Shown: positions 5,782 to 14,167, counted from the stretch's first letter. The stretch is 19,822 bases of DNA from JBAWWY01 sp037144355 (GCA_037144355.1 JBAWWY010000031.1:1-19822), one strand, 5' to 3'. Numbers and translations are program-made. Notes: generated from the sequence alone by a model not told the origin.

Positions 5782-7299
5782 TTATTTATCTAACGGCTTC
5801 ATTGTTGGGAACAATATTATATCTCTTATGGAAGGTGAGTTTGTGAGTAATATGATTACTCTGTCGACTCCTATTCCAAGACCCCCCGTAGGTGGAAGTC
5901 CAACTTCCAAAGCATTGACAAAATCTTCATCCATTGGATGGGCTTCATCATCACCGCTGTCAAGTTGTGCCTGCTGGTCGACGAATCTCTGCTTCTGATC
6001 TATCGGATCATTCAGCTCGGAAAATGCATTTGCAATTTCCCATGTATTTATGAATGCTTCAAATCTCTTTGTCCTTCTTGGGTCTTCTGGATCCCTCTTA
6101 GCCAATGGAGATATATCCACTGGATGATGAGTGATGAAAGTTGGTTGCATAAGGTACTCTTCGCAATAACCTTCGAATAGCGCGTTTATAACCAAGCCTC
6201 TGGTCATTTTCTCCACACCTTCGATGTGATGTTTCTTGCCCACAACCCTGGCTTCTTCGTCTGTATTGATTTTAGCGAAGTCTTCTCCAACCCATTCTTT
6301 AACAGCGTCCTCCATAGTTAGTCTTCTCCAAGGAGGAGTCAAATCAAACTCAGTTCCCTGGTATTGGATCTTCATGGTGCCAAGAACCTTCATTGCAACC
6401 TGTGAAACTAGGTTTTCTGTCAATTCCATCATGTCGTTAAAATCGGCATAAGCCTGATATAGCTCCATAGCTGTATATTCGGGATTATGTTTTGGTGACA
6501 TCCCTTCATTTCTGAACATCTTTCCCATTTCATAAACCCTGTCGAAACCACCAACAATAAGTCTTTTCAGATAGAGTTCGTTGGATATTCTCAATTTCAT
6601 GTCAATATCCAATGTATTGTGATGTGTTACAAATGGTCTTGCATTTGCCCCACCGGCTATTGTTGTCAAAATAGGAGTGTCAACTTCCAAATAATCCATA
6701 TCTTCAAGAAATGTTCTAATTTCTTTAATAATCTTTGATCTTGTAATGAAAGTATTCCTAACTTCAGGGTTCACAATTAGATCCAAGTATCTTTGACGAT
6801 ATCTAATATCTTGATCTTTAAGTCCGTGGAATTTCTCTGGCAAAATCTGCAAGGACTTTGATAAAAGTCTTATTTCACTAGCCTTCACTGAAATTTCCCC
6901 ATGCTTGGTTTTGAAAACCTCGCCGACAATTCCAACGATATCTCCCATATCATAAGTGATGAAAACGTCATATTCCTCTTCACCAATCACGTCTTGTCTT
7001 ATATAGCATTGTATTCTTCCCTGCTTGTCTTGAATATCAATAAAGGAAGCTTTACCCATTTGTCTTTTTGCCATGATTCTTCCAGCCATGACAACATGGG
7101 CTCCTTCCATACTTTCAAAATTCTCTTTTATATCAGCGCTGTAGTTTGCCACATCCCATTTTTCATATAGAAAAGGATTCCTGCCCATATCACAAAGCTT
7201 GGTCAACTTTTCTCTTCTAACCTTTAGGACCTCTGACAACCTTTCGGTTTCTTCTTCGGCATTCAAGCTATCCTTAACATCAATTTGCTCTGTACTCAT
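5782..7299 (-). CDS. lysS: Lysyl-tRNA synthetase, class II
   Basis: Charges tRNA-Lys with lysine. The protein has a short N-terminal extension, an OB-fold anticodon-binding domain (VVMAGRIMAKRQMGKASFID), then the class II core with motif 2 (YEMGKMFRNEG) and motif 3 (GLGIGVDRVIILLTNSPSIR). From ATG 7299 it is 505 aa, a normal length. A longer reading frame from a GTG at 7329 exists, but GGAGAAGG lies just upstream of ATG 7299 and the extra ten residues are not typical. It follows greA by about 60 bases and probably shares the greA promoter; greA-lysS linkage is common in Bacillota. Confidence 0.96.
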   Translation of the reverse strand: MSTEQIDVKDSLNAEEETERLSEVLKVRREKLTKLCDMGRNPFLYEKWDVANYSADIKENFESMEGAHVVMAGRIMAKRQMGKASFIDIQDKQGRIQCYIRQDVIGEEEYDVFITYDMGDIVGIVGEVFKTKHGEISVKASEIRLLSKSLQILPEKFHGLKDQDIRYRQRYLDLIVNPEVRNTFITRSKIIKEIRTFLEDMDYLEVDTPILTTIAGGANARPFVTHHNTLDIDMKLRISNELYLKRLIVGGFDRVYEMGKMFRNEGMSPKHNPEYTAMELYQAYADFNDMMELTENLVSQVAMKVLGTMKIQYQGTEFDLTPPWRRLTMEDAVKEWVGEDFAKINTDEEARVVGKKHHIEGVEKMTRGLVINALFEGYCEEYLMQPTFITHHPVDISPLAKRDPEDPRRTKRFEAFINTWEIANAFSELNDPIDQKQRFVDQQAQLDSGDDEAHPMDEDFVNALEVGLPPTGGLGIGVDRVIILLTNSPSIRDIILFPTMKPLDK

Positions 7300-7358
7300 A
7301 ATCACACCTTCTCCATCTAATAAAAACACATTAAAAGCTATTCGAAATTATAATCAAT

Positions 7359-7838
7359 CTATTTTCTTATTTCCAGAATCTCGTATTTTACCACTCCGTC
7401 CGGAATTTGAATTTCTATTTTATCTTTTACTTTTTTCCCCATCAAAGCTCTTCCAACAAGGGACTCGTTTGAAATCTTACCTTCAAAAGGTTCTGCTTCT
7501 GCTGACCCAACAATGCTGAACTCAGTTACATCCTTATTTTTGCTTGATAGATTTTTAACTTTAACTTTTAGCCCAATATTTACCGAGTCTGAAGAAATGC
7601 TATTTCCGTCGATTATCTTTGCCACACGGATCATATTTTCCAGCTTGTTGATTCTTTCCTCAAGTTCTGCCTGCTCGTTTTTAGCTGAATCATATTCAGA
7701 GTTTTCAGAGATATCGCCATAAGAAATTGCTTCCTTGATTCTTTCTGCAACTTCTTTTCTTTTAACTGTTATTAGCTCTTCCAATTCCGCAGTAACCTTT
7801 TCGTAGCCTTCTTTTGTTAGTATTATTCCTTCTGGCAT
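7359..7838 (-). CDS. greA: Transcription elongation factor GreA
   Basis: Rescues backtracked RNA polymerase by stimulating cleavage of the nascent RNA 3' end. The N-terminal coiled coil (about 1-75) carries the acidic tip GDISENSEY, whose Asp and Glu work at the polymerase active site; the C-terminal FKBP-like domain (about 80-159) contains GRALMGKKVKD. At 159 aa the length is typical. GAGGAG precedes the ATG by nine bases. Its promoter (7912-7940) starts directly after the dusB stop codon, and lysS follows in the same transcription unit. Confidence 0.96.
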   Translation of the reverse strand: MPEGIILTKEGYEKVTAELEELITVKRKEVAERIKEAISYGDISENSEYDSAKNEQAELEERINKLENMIRVAKIIDGNSISSDSVNIGLKVKVKNLSSKNKDVTEFSIVGSAEAEPFEGKISNESLVGRALMGKKVKDKIEIQIPDGVVKYEILEIRK

Positions 7839-7911
7839 TGTGGTTTTCTCCTCTTCAATTCTAGCATTTTACCGTGACTTTATAGTCCCTAGCTAGATCT
7901 ATATGCGTGAT

Positions 7912-7940
7912 ATTATAAACTACATAACCTTTCAAGTCAA
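7912..7940 (-). promoter_or_regulatory. Promoter of greA-lysS
   Basis: Minus strand: TTGACT (7935-7940), exactly 17 bases, TATAAT (7912-7917). The -35 begins at the base after the dusB stop codon. Transcription would start about 68 bases before the greA ATG. Confidence 0.75.
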
Positions 7941-8909
7941 CTATTTCAATGTTTTCAGAGTTGCCAACAAGAGGTTTATCTCATCTTTGCTCTTCATTGA
8001 ATTAACTTTTCGTCTGATCTCACATGAGTTTGGGACCCCCTTGAGGTACCAGCCAATATGTTTCCGCATCTCCCTGACCCCGTTGTCCTCACCCTTCTCT
8101 TCGATGAGAAGATTAAAATGCCTGCTTATTACTTCATATTTCTCTTCCAAGTCTGGTTTTTCAATCGAACTATCAATCTCTCCAGTGAAATGATCTAATG
8201 CCTCTTTGAATATCCAAGGATTTCCCAAGGCGCCCCTTGCTATCATTACAAAGTCGCACCCTGTCTCAACCATCATCCTCATGGCATCGTCACCGGAGAA
8301 AATATCTCCACTACCGATGACTGGAATTCTTAGACTTTCCTTGACCTTTTTTATCATTTGCCAATCTGCATTTCCGTTGTAAAACTGGTCTCTTGTTCTA
8401 CCATGGACAGATACTGCGCTGGCTCCTTCGCTTTCAATGATTTTGGCGATTTCAACAGCATTGATTGAGTCTTTATCCCATCCAATTCTGATTTTAACAG
8501 TTACCGGCTTACTTGTGTTTCGTACAACGGCCCTGACAACTTCGCCAACAAGCTTTGGATTGTTAAGCAATGCTGATCCGTCTCCATTTTTTACAACTTT
8601 TGGTACGGGACATCCCATATTGATATCGATAATTGCGTTTTCCCTAGCCTCAAGCTTTTCTGCGGCTAAGGCCATGAATTCTGGTTCAGATCCGAATATT
8701 TGAAATGCAATTGGTTTTTCACCAGGCATTATATTCAATAATTTTTCTGTCGACTTGTCATTGAAATATAGGCCCTTAACACTAACCATCTCCGAATATA
8801 CCAAACTGCATCCAAAATTCTTGCATATTAATCTAAATGGCCCATCCGTTATCCCAGCCATGGGAGCTAGGATAAATGGATTATCCAAATTTAATGATCC
8901 GATTTTCAT
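7941..8909 (-). CDS. dusB: tRNA-dihydrouridine synthase, DusB type
   Basis: FMN enzyme that reduces uridine to dihydrouridine in the tRNA D-loop. The N-terminal TIM barrel begins NPFILAPMAGITDGPFR; the catalytic Cys is in NMGCPVPKV (Cys100); HGRTRDQFYNGNADW, GSGDIFSGDDA and MIARGALGNPWIF are the usual substrate and phosphate-binding segments. The C-terminal helical tRNA-binding domain includes RKHIGWYLKG. Length (322 aa) is normal. The ATG overlaps the coaX stop codon (ATGA), so the two genes are translationally coupled. No terminator is seen after it; the greA promoter follows directly. Confidence 0.95.
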   Translation of the reverse strand: MKIGSLNLDNPFILAPMAGITDGPFRLICKNFGCSLVYSEMVSVKGLYFNDKSTEKLLNIMPGEKPIAFQIFGSEPEFMALAAEKLEARENAIIDINMGCPVPKVVKNGDGSALLNNPKLVGEVVRAVVRNTSKPVTVKIRIGWDKDSINAVEIAKIIESEGASAVSVHGRTRDQFYNGNADWQMIKKVKESLRIPVIGSGDIFSGDDAMRMMVETGCDFVMIARGALGNPWIFKEALDHFTGEIDSSIEKPDLEEKYEVISRHFNLLIEEKGEDNGVREMRKHIGWYLKGVPNSCEIRRKVNSMKSKDEINLLLATLKTLK

Positions 8910-9718
8910 AATGTTGTATTCTTCGATTTCTTATTTTCCGGCTTATTCTTTTCATATATGATTTGAAGTCCTTCCAAGGTCAACTCCTTGTCAATATAGT
9001 CTATACAGTCGATACCACCGGCAATTAGCGTGGCCAAGCCTCCGGTCGCAATGACTTTTACCTTTTTACCCTGATCTGTAGGGGATAATTCTATTTTCAT
9101 CCTATTTACAATATATTCAACCAGACCCATATGCCCGTAGACAAGTCCAGATTGCATGCTTTCGATAGTGTTTTTACAGATTACATGCCCTGGCTCTTCC
9201 AATTCAACTCTTGGAAGTTTGGCCGTCTTTTCGAACAATGCTTCCGATGAAATTTTCAAACCTGGGGCTATACTGCCTCCAAGATATTCTTCGTTTTCAG
9301 TTATTGCACAAAATGTTGTTGCAGTACCAAAGTCTACGATAATGAGTGGTCCCCCATATTTGGAAAAAGCTGCAACTGCGTTTACTATCCTGTCAGAACC
9401 GACTTGTTTTGGATTGTCGTACTTTATGACCATTCCAGTCTTGACTCCTGGTCCAACAACGATCGCCCTCTTTTGAAAATATTTCATGGACATATGTTGG
9501 AGAGTATAGACTATTGGAGGGACTACTGTAGAAATTATTACATCTTTGACGTCTTTTGTATCAAGCCCTTCATAGTTGAAAAGTTGGTTTACGAGCATGC
9601 CATATTCATCGGCACTTTTATTCTTGTCGGTTTCCAGTCTCCAGTTTTGAATCAGATTGCCATCCTGAAATACTCCAAGAACAATATTTGTGTTTCCCAC
9701 GTCGAAAGCTAACAGCAT
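8906..9718 (-). CDS. coaX: Type III pantothenate kinase
   Basis: Catalyses the first step of coenzyme A synthesis, ATP-dependent phosphorylation of pantothenate. It belongs to the ASKHA fold. The nucleotide-binding motif DVGNTNIVLGVF opens the protein (Asp6); GSDRIVNAVAA carries the substrate-site Asp109; VDFGTATTFCAI carries Asp129; GGSIAPGLKIS and ATGGLA follow. The type III enzyme typically needs a monovalent cation and is not feedback-inhibited by CoA (family knowledge). AAAGGAG lies before the ATG. It is in an operon with birA upstream (30-base gap) and dusB downstream (four-base overlap). Next to a CoA-thioester enzyme cluster, the link to CoA supply is plausible but may be coincidental. 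Confidence 0.96.
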   Translation of the reverse strand: MLLAFDVGNTNIVLGVFQDGNLIQNWRLETDKNKSADEYGMLVNQLFNYEGLDTKDVKDVIISTVVPPIVYTLQHMSMKYFQKRAIVVGPGVKTGMVIKYDNPKQVGSDRIVNAVAAFSKYGGPLIIVDFGTATTFCAITENEEYLGGSIAPGLKISSEALFEKTAKLPRVELEEPGHVICKNTIESMQSGLVYGHMGLVEYIVNRMKIELSPTDQGKKVKVIATGGLATLIAGGIDCIDYIDKELTLEGLQIIYEKNKPENKKSKNTTL

Positions 9719-9748
9719 ATCGGTTCACTCCTTTATAAATTTGTTCGG

Positions 9749-10726
9749 TTAAATATAACCATTTATTCCCCTGACGGATACTTCGCCTGAAATTATTTCC
9801 ATGGCTTGCCCATCTTTTGTCTCAATTAACAGACCTCCAACATCATTGATGTCAATTGCCTTGCCAATTAATGTATCATCATTATATATAACTTTTATCT
9901 CTTTTCCTATAGTTTCTGAATGTTCCCTGGCATATTTAATGATTTCCATTGAGTTTCCCATGCAAAGCTGTTTGTAAAAGAAATCAAGATTTATCAATAT
10001 CTTTTCCAAAATCACTTTTGACTGCACTGTTCTATCGTCTTCCTGGAGTAGTGATGTGGCTCTGACTCTTATTTCTTCAGGAAAATCATTCATATCATGT
10101 GTTAGGTTGAGACCTATGCCAACTATGACATAATTCAATCTTTCTGGCTCTCCATCCAGCTCGCAAAGTATTCCGCATACTTTTTTCCCATTGATAACAA
10201 CGTCATTAGGCCACTTGATACCAGAATTATAACCTTCTTCTATCAATGCTTTACACACTGCAGCTCCTGCCAAATGTGAAAGCATAAAAATTCCGGAGAT
10301 TGAAATCCTAGGCTTTAAAATTACGGACATCCATAATCCCTTGCCTCCCAGAGACTCCCAGCTTTTTCCAAGCCTGCCTTTTCCGTTTGTTTGGAGATTG
10401 GAAATAACCACGGTTCCTTCCTTTGACTCTTTAGCAATCTTCTTGGAATAGCTATTGGTAGAATCAATCTCCTTTAAATAATGGTATTTGCTTCCAATAA
10501 GTTGTCCCTCAGGCAAATCATAAAAAGCGCTCTCCATCAAATCCTTTGCATTAGCTAGCTTATAACCCTTTTTGGATGCCGCGTCAATCATATATCCGTC
10601 GCTTTTAAGCAGAGAAATATATTTCCAAATCGCCGTTCTGCTCACACCCAGTTCCTTGCTTATTTCCTCGCCTGAAATGTAATGGTTTGCATTTTTGAAA
10701 AGAATCTGAAGGGTCTTTTGCTTCAT
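9749..10726 (-). CDS. birA: Bifunctional biotin-protein ligase and biotin operon repressor
   Basis: Makes biotinyl-5'-AMP and transfers biotin to carrier-protein lysines; as the holo-repressor it binds DNA. The winged helix-turn-helix (about 1-60; ISKELGVSRTAIWKYI) shows it is a DNA-binding class II BirA. The ligase domain has the biotin/AMP loop GKGRLGKSW (about 115-123) and KWPNDVVINGKKVCGIL; a C-terminal SH3-like domain ends the protein. Length (325 aa) is normal. AAGGAG precedes the ATG. Its likely partners are both in this window: the biotin carrier protein (10904-11323) and the operator before bioY (14160-14192). The 82-bp repeat lies between birA and the carrier gene; no confident birA promoter was found. 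Confidence 0.96.
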   Translation of the reverse strand: MKQKTLQILFKNANHYISGEEISKELGVSRTAIWKYISLLKSDGYMIDAASKKGYKLANAKDLMESAFYDLPEGQLIGSKYHYLKEIDSTNSYSKKIAKESKEGTVVISNLQTNGKGRLGKSWESLGGKGLWMSVILKPRISISGIFMLSHLAGAAVCKALIEEGYNSGIKWPNDVVINGKKVCGILCELDGEPERLNYVIVGIGLNLTHDMNDFPEEIRVRATSLLQEDDRTVQSKVILEKILINLDFFYKQLCMGNSMEIIKYAREHSETIGKEIKVIYNDDTLIGKAIDINDVGGLLIETKDGQAMEIISGEVSVRGINGYI

Positions 10727-10758
10727 TTTTTCTCCTTAACCTTATCAACTAAAATATT

Positions 10759-10840
10759 GTAGAAATCTACAAATACAAGATTTGTGATTTCCTTGTATAA
10801 GTTCACATTCAATTCGCTTCACGAATTGTGTGAGCTAGTA
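10759..10840. repeat. 82-bp two-hairpin dispersed repeat, copy 2
   Basis: Second copy of the element at 971-1052, in the same orientation, upstream of birA and directly beside the hairpin at 10844-10875. In the second hairpin a C-G pair of copy 1 is A-T here (GTTCACA with TGTGAGC), a compensatory change that keeps the stem. It is again bordered by GTA on both sides. Confidence 0.7.
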
Positions 10841-10843
10841 TCT

Positions 10844-10875
10844 AAGTGAAGCCCGCAACATTGCGGGCTTCACTT
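10844..10875. terminator. Perfect 15-bp hairpin after the biotin carrier gene
   Basis: AAGTGAAGCCCGCAA and TTGCGGGCTTCACTT pair perfectly around a two-base centre, about 28 bases after the carrier gene stop codon. On the minus strand it lacks a real T tract (TTAGATAC follows), so it may end or protect the carboxylase mRNA rather than act as a classic terminator. On the plus strand four T follow. Confidence 0.6.
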
Positions 10876-10903
10876 TTGATTCAAGTTAATGTTCAGGCTA
10901 TTG

Positions 10904-11323
10904 TTATTTAAGTGATACCATTAAATCTCCGGCATTTACTGAATCGCCTTTTGAAACTTGTATGGTCTCAACTGTTCCAGCTTGTGCTGCGAATATTTCG
11001 TTTTCCATCTTCATTGCTTCTAGGATTAGTATCAACTGTCCATTCTTAATTACGTCTCCAACTGCAACCTTTACATCAAGTATTGTTCCAGGTATTGGTG
11101 CGTTGATAGCGTAGGCGCCTTGTGATGGTGCTGCTGCTGGGGCTGCTTTTGGAGCTTCTTCAGCTTTCTTTGGTTGTTCTGCCTTTGGTGCTGGAGCTAC
11201 AGGTGCGGCTACTGGAGCTGCTGGGGCTGGAGCATAAACTCTTGCTGCTTGATTACCTGAAGAAACTTCTTCTACTTCAACTTCGTATTGTGTTCCATTT
11301 ACTGTAATATTGTATAATTTCAT
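10904..11323 (-). CDS. Biotin carboxyl carrier protein of an acyl-CoA (de)carboxylase
   Basis: Carries the carboxyl group on biotin between active sites. A short N-terminal segment (1-30) leads into an Ala/Pro-rich flexible linker (about 30-68), then a biotinyl/lipoyl domain (about 70-139) with EAMKMENE, where Lys105 would be biotinylated. At 139 aa it resembles the gamma/carrier subunits of methylmalonyl-CoA and glutaconyl-CoA decarboxylases rather than AccB. It follows the OadG-like gene by 18 bases in the mmdA operon. AAAGGA lies about 11 bases before the ATG. The neighbouring birA encodes the ligase that would modify it. In sister operons the sodium-pump beta subunit usually comes next; it does not here. 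Confidence 0.93.
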   Translation of the reverse strand: MKLYNITVNGTQYEVEVEEVSSGNQAARVYAPAPAAPVAAPVAPAPKAEQPKKAEEAPKAAPAAAPSQGAYAINAPIPGTILDVKVAVGDVIKNGQLILILEAMKMENEIFAAQAGTVETIQVSKGDSVNAGDLMVSLK

Positions 11324-11341
11324 CTCAATTTATTCCTTTCA

Positions 11342-11683
11342 TTAATAGAATTTTCTACTAGCGATAGATTCATTTCCTCCAGCTTGTCTCCAAGCTGTTG
11401 ATTCTCCGGATACTCTTCTGATTTTCTGTATAAAGAGACTTCCAGTTGCCATTTGCTCAGAAGCTGCTGCTATTGCAGCGGATATAACAGCTATAAGCTC
11501 TTTATCATCAATATATTCTCTAGCTATTTGTACCACATCTCCTTTAATATTATCAGTTTGGGCGTCAACATTCATATTACTCCCACTTTCCTCGGTTTCC
11601 TTGTTCTTGATGGAATTCCTCCGCCAAAGTAGGACTATAACAATAAAGGCTACTCCTAATCCAATATAAATAAGTTGTTCCAT
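11342..11683 (-). CDS. OadG-like delta subunit of a sodium-pump decarboxylase, 113 aa
   Basis: A small membrane-anchored subunit: one N-terminal transmembrane helix (about 4-21), a charged, variable linker, then a conserved helix (DDKELIAVISAAIAAASEQ) and a C-terminal tail with AWRQAGGNESIASRKFY. In oxaloacetate and methylmalonyl-CoA decarboxylases this subunit tethers the carboxyltransferase to the sodium-pumping beta subunit. AGGTG precedes the ATG by seven bases. It lies between mmdA and the carrier gene, which supports the assignment even though the family is poorly conserved. The absence of a beta subunit nearby is notable. Confidence 0.85.
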   Translation of the reverse strand: MEQLIYIGLGVAFIVIVLLWRRNSIKNKETEESGSNMNVDAQTDNIKGDVVQIAREYIDDKELIAVISAAIAAASEQMATGSLFIQKIRRVSGESTAWRQAGGNESIASRKFY

Positions 11684-11730
11684 TATTTTTCACCTTTGCC
11701 TTTACAATAAGACTTTTAATATAAAATCCA

Positions 11731-13272
11731 TTACAGTGGAATGTTCCCGTGTTTTTTGGCTGGCAATGATTGTCTCTTGGAACTCAACATGTCGAAAGCT
11801 CCAGAAATTCTCTGTCTTGATGTCTGTGGATCAATGACATCATCCACATATCCCATTTCAGCCGCTCTATATGGGTTTGCAAATTGCACTTTATATTCTT
11901 CAATTTTTTCCTGCCTGATTGCTGCTGGATCCTTCGCTGCCTTGATATCGTTTTTGAACACAATATTGGCTGCTCCTTCAGGTCCCATTACTGCGATTTC
12001 AGCACTTGGCCATGCCAGTACCATGTCAGCTCCAAGTTCCTTGTTGCACATTCCTATATAAGCGCCGCCATATGCTTTTCTCAATATCAATGTCACTTTT
12101 GGAACTGTAGCTTCGCAATACGAGTAAAGCATCTTTGCGCCATGTCTTATTATCCCGCCATATTCCTGATCTGCTCCAGGAAGGAATCCAGGAACGTCGA
12201 CAATTGTTAAAAGTGGAGTATTGAAGGCATCACATCTTCTAATAAATCTTGCGGCTTTGTCTGATGCGTTTATATCCAAACAGCCGGCAAGAACTTTAGG
12301 CTGATTTGCAACAACTCCAATTGTTTCCCCATTAATTCTGATATAACATGTAACCATGTTTTTTGCGAAATGAGGCATTACATCATAGATTTCTCCATCA
12401 TCTGCAAGTTTTTTTATAATCTCATAAATGTCATATGGCTTGTTTGCGTTTTCTGGAATTATATCATTGAATTCTGGAATAATTCTATTCATGTCGTCTT
12501 GTGTGTATGCCGTTGGTGCTGTTTCCAGATTATTCGATGGCAAGAATCCTAAAAGTCTTCTTACTTCAACCAGGGTTTCTTCATCATTTTTCCCAATAAA
12601 ATGAGCAACTCCGCTTACGCTGTTGCATGTCATTGCTCCGCCTAGTTTCTCAGCGGAAATATCTTCACCAGTAACTGTCTTTATTACTTGAGGTCCTGTT
12701 ATGAACATTTGGCTCGTCTTGTCAACCATGAAAACAAAATCCGTAATAGCTGGGGAATAAACCGCTCCACCGGCGCAAGGTCCCATTATTACAGAAATTT
12801 GAGGAATTACACCAGAGGAGATTGTATTGTTGTAAAATATCTTGCCAAATCCGGAAAGTGAATTTACTCCTTCTTGTATTCTCGCTCCGCCTGAATCGTT
12901 GAGACCGATAATCGGTGCTCCCATTTTCAAAGCATTATTTTGTACCTTGACGATTTTTTCGGCATGGTATTCTCCCAAAGACCCACCAAGAACCGTGAAG
13001 TCCTGAGCATATGCAAACACCAGTCTTCCATCGATATTTCCGTAGCCGGTAACTACTCCATCTCCAGGCGCTTCTGTTTCAGCCATGTCGAAATTAGTTG
13101 ATCTGTGGCAAACAAAGGCATCAATTTCAACAAAAGTGTATGGATCAAAAAGAAGATTAATTCTCTCTCTTGCTGTCAGTTTTCCTTTGGCATGTTGATC
13201 ATCGATTCTTTTCTGTCCCCCGCCTAAATTGATTAATTCCTTTTTAACGCGGAGTTCTTCGATTTTGTTCAT
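11731..13272 (-). CDS. mmdA: Acyl-CoA carboxyltransferase subunit (methylmalonyl-CoA decarboxylase alpha / propionyl-CoA carboxylase beta)
   Basis: Moves the carboxyl group between an acyl-CoA and carrier-bound biotin. Two crotonase-like halves are visible: N-terminal (about 1-250) with GGSLGEYHAEKI, DSGGARIQEG and GPCAGGAVYSPAITDF; C-terminal (about 270-513) with DVPGFLPGADQEYGGIIRHG, AYGGAYIGMCNK and VMGPEGAANIVF. At 513 aa it is full length for the MmdA/PccB family. AGGAGG lies eight bases before the ATG, and a promoter is visible at 13348-13376. It heads an operon with OadG-like and carrier subunits. That company favours a decarboxylase (methylmalonyl-CoA to propionyl-CoA) over a carboxylase, but no beta subunit or biotin carboxylase is present, so direction and exact substrate are open. 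Confidence 0.93.
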   Translation of the reverse strand: MNKIEELRVKKELINLGGGQKRIDDQHAKGKLTARERINLLFDPYTFVEIDAFVCHRSTNFDMAETEAPGDGVVTGYGNIDGRLVFAYAQDFTVLGGSLGEYHAEKIVKVQNNALKMGAPIIGLNDSGGARIQEGVNSLSGFGKIFYNNTISSGVIPQISVIMGPCAGGAVYSPAITDFVFMVDKTSQMFITGPQVIKTVTGEDISAEKLGGAMTCNSVSGVAHFIGKNDEETLVEVRRLLGFLPSNNLETAPTAYTQDDMNRIIPEFNDIIPENANKPYDIYEIIKKLADDGEIYDVMPHFAKNMVTCYIRINGETIGVVANQPKVLAGCLDINASDKAARFIRRCDAFNTPLLTIVDVPGFLPGADQEYGGIIRHGAKMLYSYCEATVPKVTLILRKAYGGAYIGMCNKELGADMVLAWPSAEIAVMGPEGAANIVFKNDIKAAKDPAAIRQEKIEEYKVQFANPYRAAEMGYVDDVIDPQTSRQRISGAFDMLSSKRQSLPAKKHGNIPL

Positions 13273-13347
13273 AAACTATTCCTCCTATTTTAATATGCTA
13301 TAATTGCGTAAAAATATATCGTATTTTTTTTTGGATACATACCATTT

Positions 13348-13376
13348 AATATACCTTAAATATTTTGACAATTCAA
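13348..13376 (-). promoter_or_regulatory. Candidate promoter of the mmdA operon
   Basis: Minus strand: TTGAAT (13371-13376), 17 bases, TATATT (13348-13353), about 75 bases before the mmdA ATG. It lies after the bioY terminator, so the carboxylase operon appears independent of bioY. No BirA-type inverted repeat is seen here. Confidence 0.55.
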
Positions 13377-13410
13377 CATTTTTATAAATTGTATACATTA
13401 TTCATTAATT

Positions 13411-13445
13411 AAAAAAACCCCCAAATAATCATAAGTTTTGGGGGT
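13411..13445 (-). terminator. Rho-independent terminator after bioY
   Basis: Minus strand: ACCCCCAAA pairs with TTTGGGGGT (13417-13425 with 13437-13445) and seven T follow (13411-13417). It lies about 75 bases after the bioY stop codon. Confidence 0.85.
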
Positions 13446-13519
13446 ATCTTTAATGCTGAATTCTGTATCATTGGTAGCTTCATATTTTCCTTTGCGACCT
13501 TGAACTTAACCTGGCAAAT

Positions 13520-14089
13520 CTATATCCCTTGATTTCTCAATGCCTTGATAATTTTCAGGGATAGGAAACTAGCAAGAACTATCTTGACTACGTCCCCTGG
13601 AAGAAATATTATACAGGCGCCCCAGATTACCGACCATAACGGCATGACTTTACCCATATAGAGATTTACTATGCAGTACAAATATGGGAGTCCAATCAAA
13701 TATATGCATATCAAACCCACAGTACTTGCAACTATAAGTTTATTAAATGATATGGGCTTTGATTTTTCCGCAATTTTGCCGATTACAAAGGCCGCCAGAG
13801 GGAACCCCAGCAAAAATCCAAATGTCGGCTGGAAAATATATGAAGGTCCACCACCCAAAGCAAATATTGGGATGCCCATCAAACCAATAATAAGATATGC
13901 CAGTTGGCTTATTGCTCCCAGCTTTGATCCAAGTACTAGACCTGCCATGATTACAAATAGGACTTGCAACGAAAAAGGCGCTATGGGGGTTGGTATTTTA
14001 ATGAAAGCTCCAATTGCTGTCAATGCAATGAAAAGTGCGCATAGAATTAATTTCTGGGTTCTCGATTTTCCTACAATATTTTGATTCAT
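13520..14089 (-). CDS. bioY: Biotin transporter BioY (ECF substrate-binding S component)
   Basis: Integral membrane protein that binds biotin and, with the shared EcfA/EcfA'/EcfT energising module (not in this window), imports it. About six hydrophobic segments are visible. The family signature GGGPSYIFQPTFGFLLGF is intact. I start at ATG 14089 (189 aa), which has AGGCAGGA just upstream; a TTG at 14110 is in frame but lacks a ribosome binding site. The promoter -35 is embedded in a BirA-type operator, so expression should fall when biotin is plentiful. A strong terminator follows, making bioY monocistronic. No biotin synthesis genes are seen here, consistent with reliance on uptake, though they could be elsewhere. 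Confidence 0.95.
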   Translation of the reverse strand: MNQNIVGKSRTQKLILCALFIALTAIGAFIKIPTPIAPFSLQVLFVIMAGLVLGSKLGAISQLAYLIIGLMGIPIFALGGGPSYIFQPTFGFLLGFPLAAFVIGKIAEKSKPISFNKLIVASTVGLICIYLIGLPYLYCIVNLYMGKVMPLWSVIWGACIIFLPGDVVKIVLASFLSLKIIKALRNQGI

Positions 14090-14138
14090 TTTATCCTGCC
14101 TTTTCACCAAATTTAAATTGATATTTCTAATTTATTCA

Positions 14139-14167
14139 AGGATAATAAAAAAAGAAACGATTGTCAA
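14139..14167 (-). promoter_or_regulatory. Promoter of bioY
   Basis: Minus strand: a perfect TTGACA (14162-14167), 17 bases, TATCCT (14139-14144), about 50 bases before the bioY ATG. The -35 lies within the distal half of the BirA operator. Confidence 0.7.

Noticed and set aside
13409..13483. 24-codon minus-strand ORF with AAAGGA upstream, between bioY and mmdA
   Set aside because: Its last third is the bioY terminator stem and T tract, so the coding look is probably accidental.
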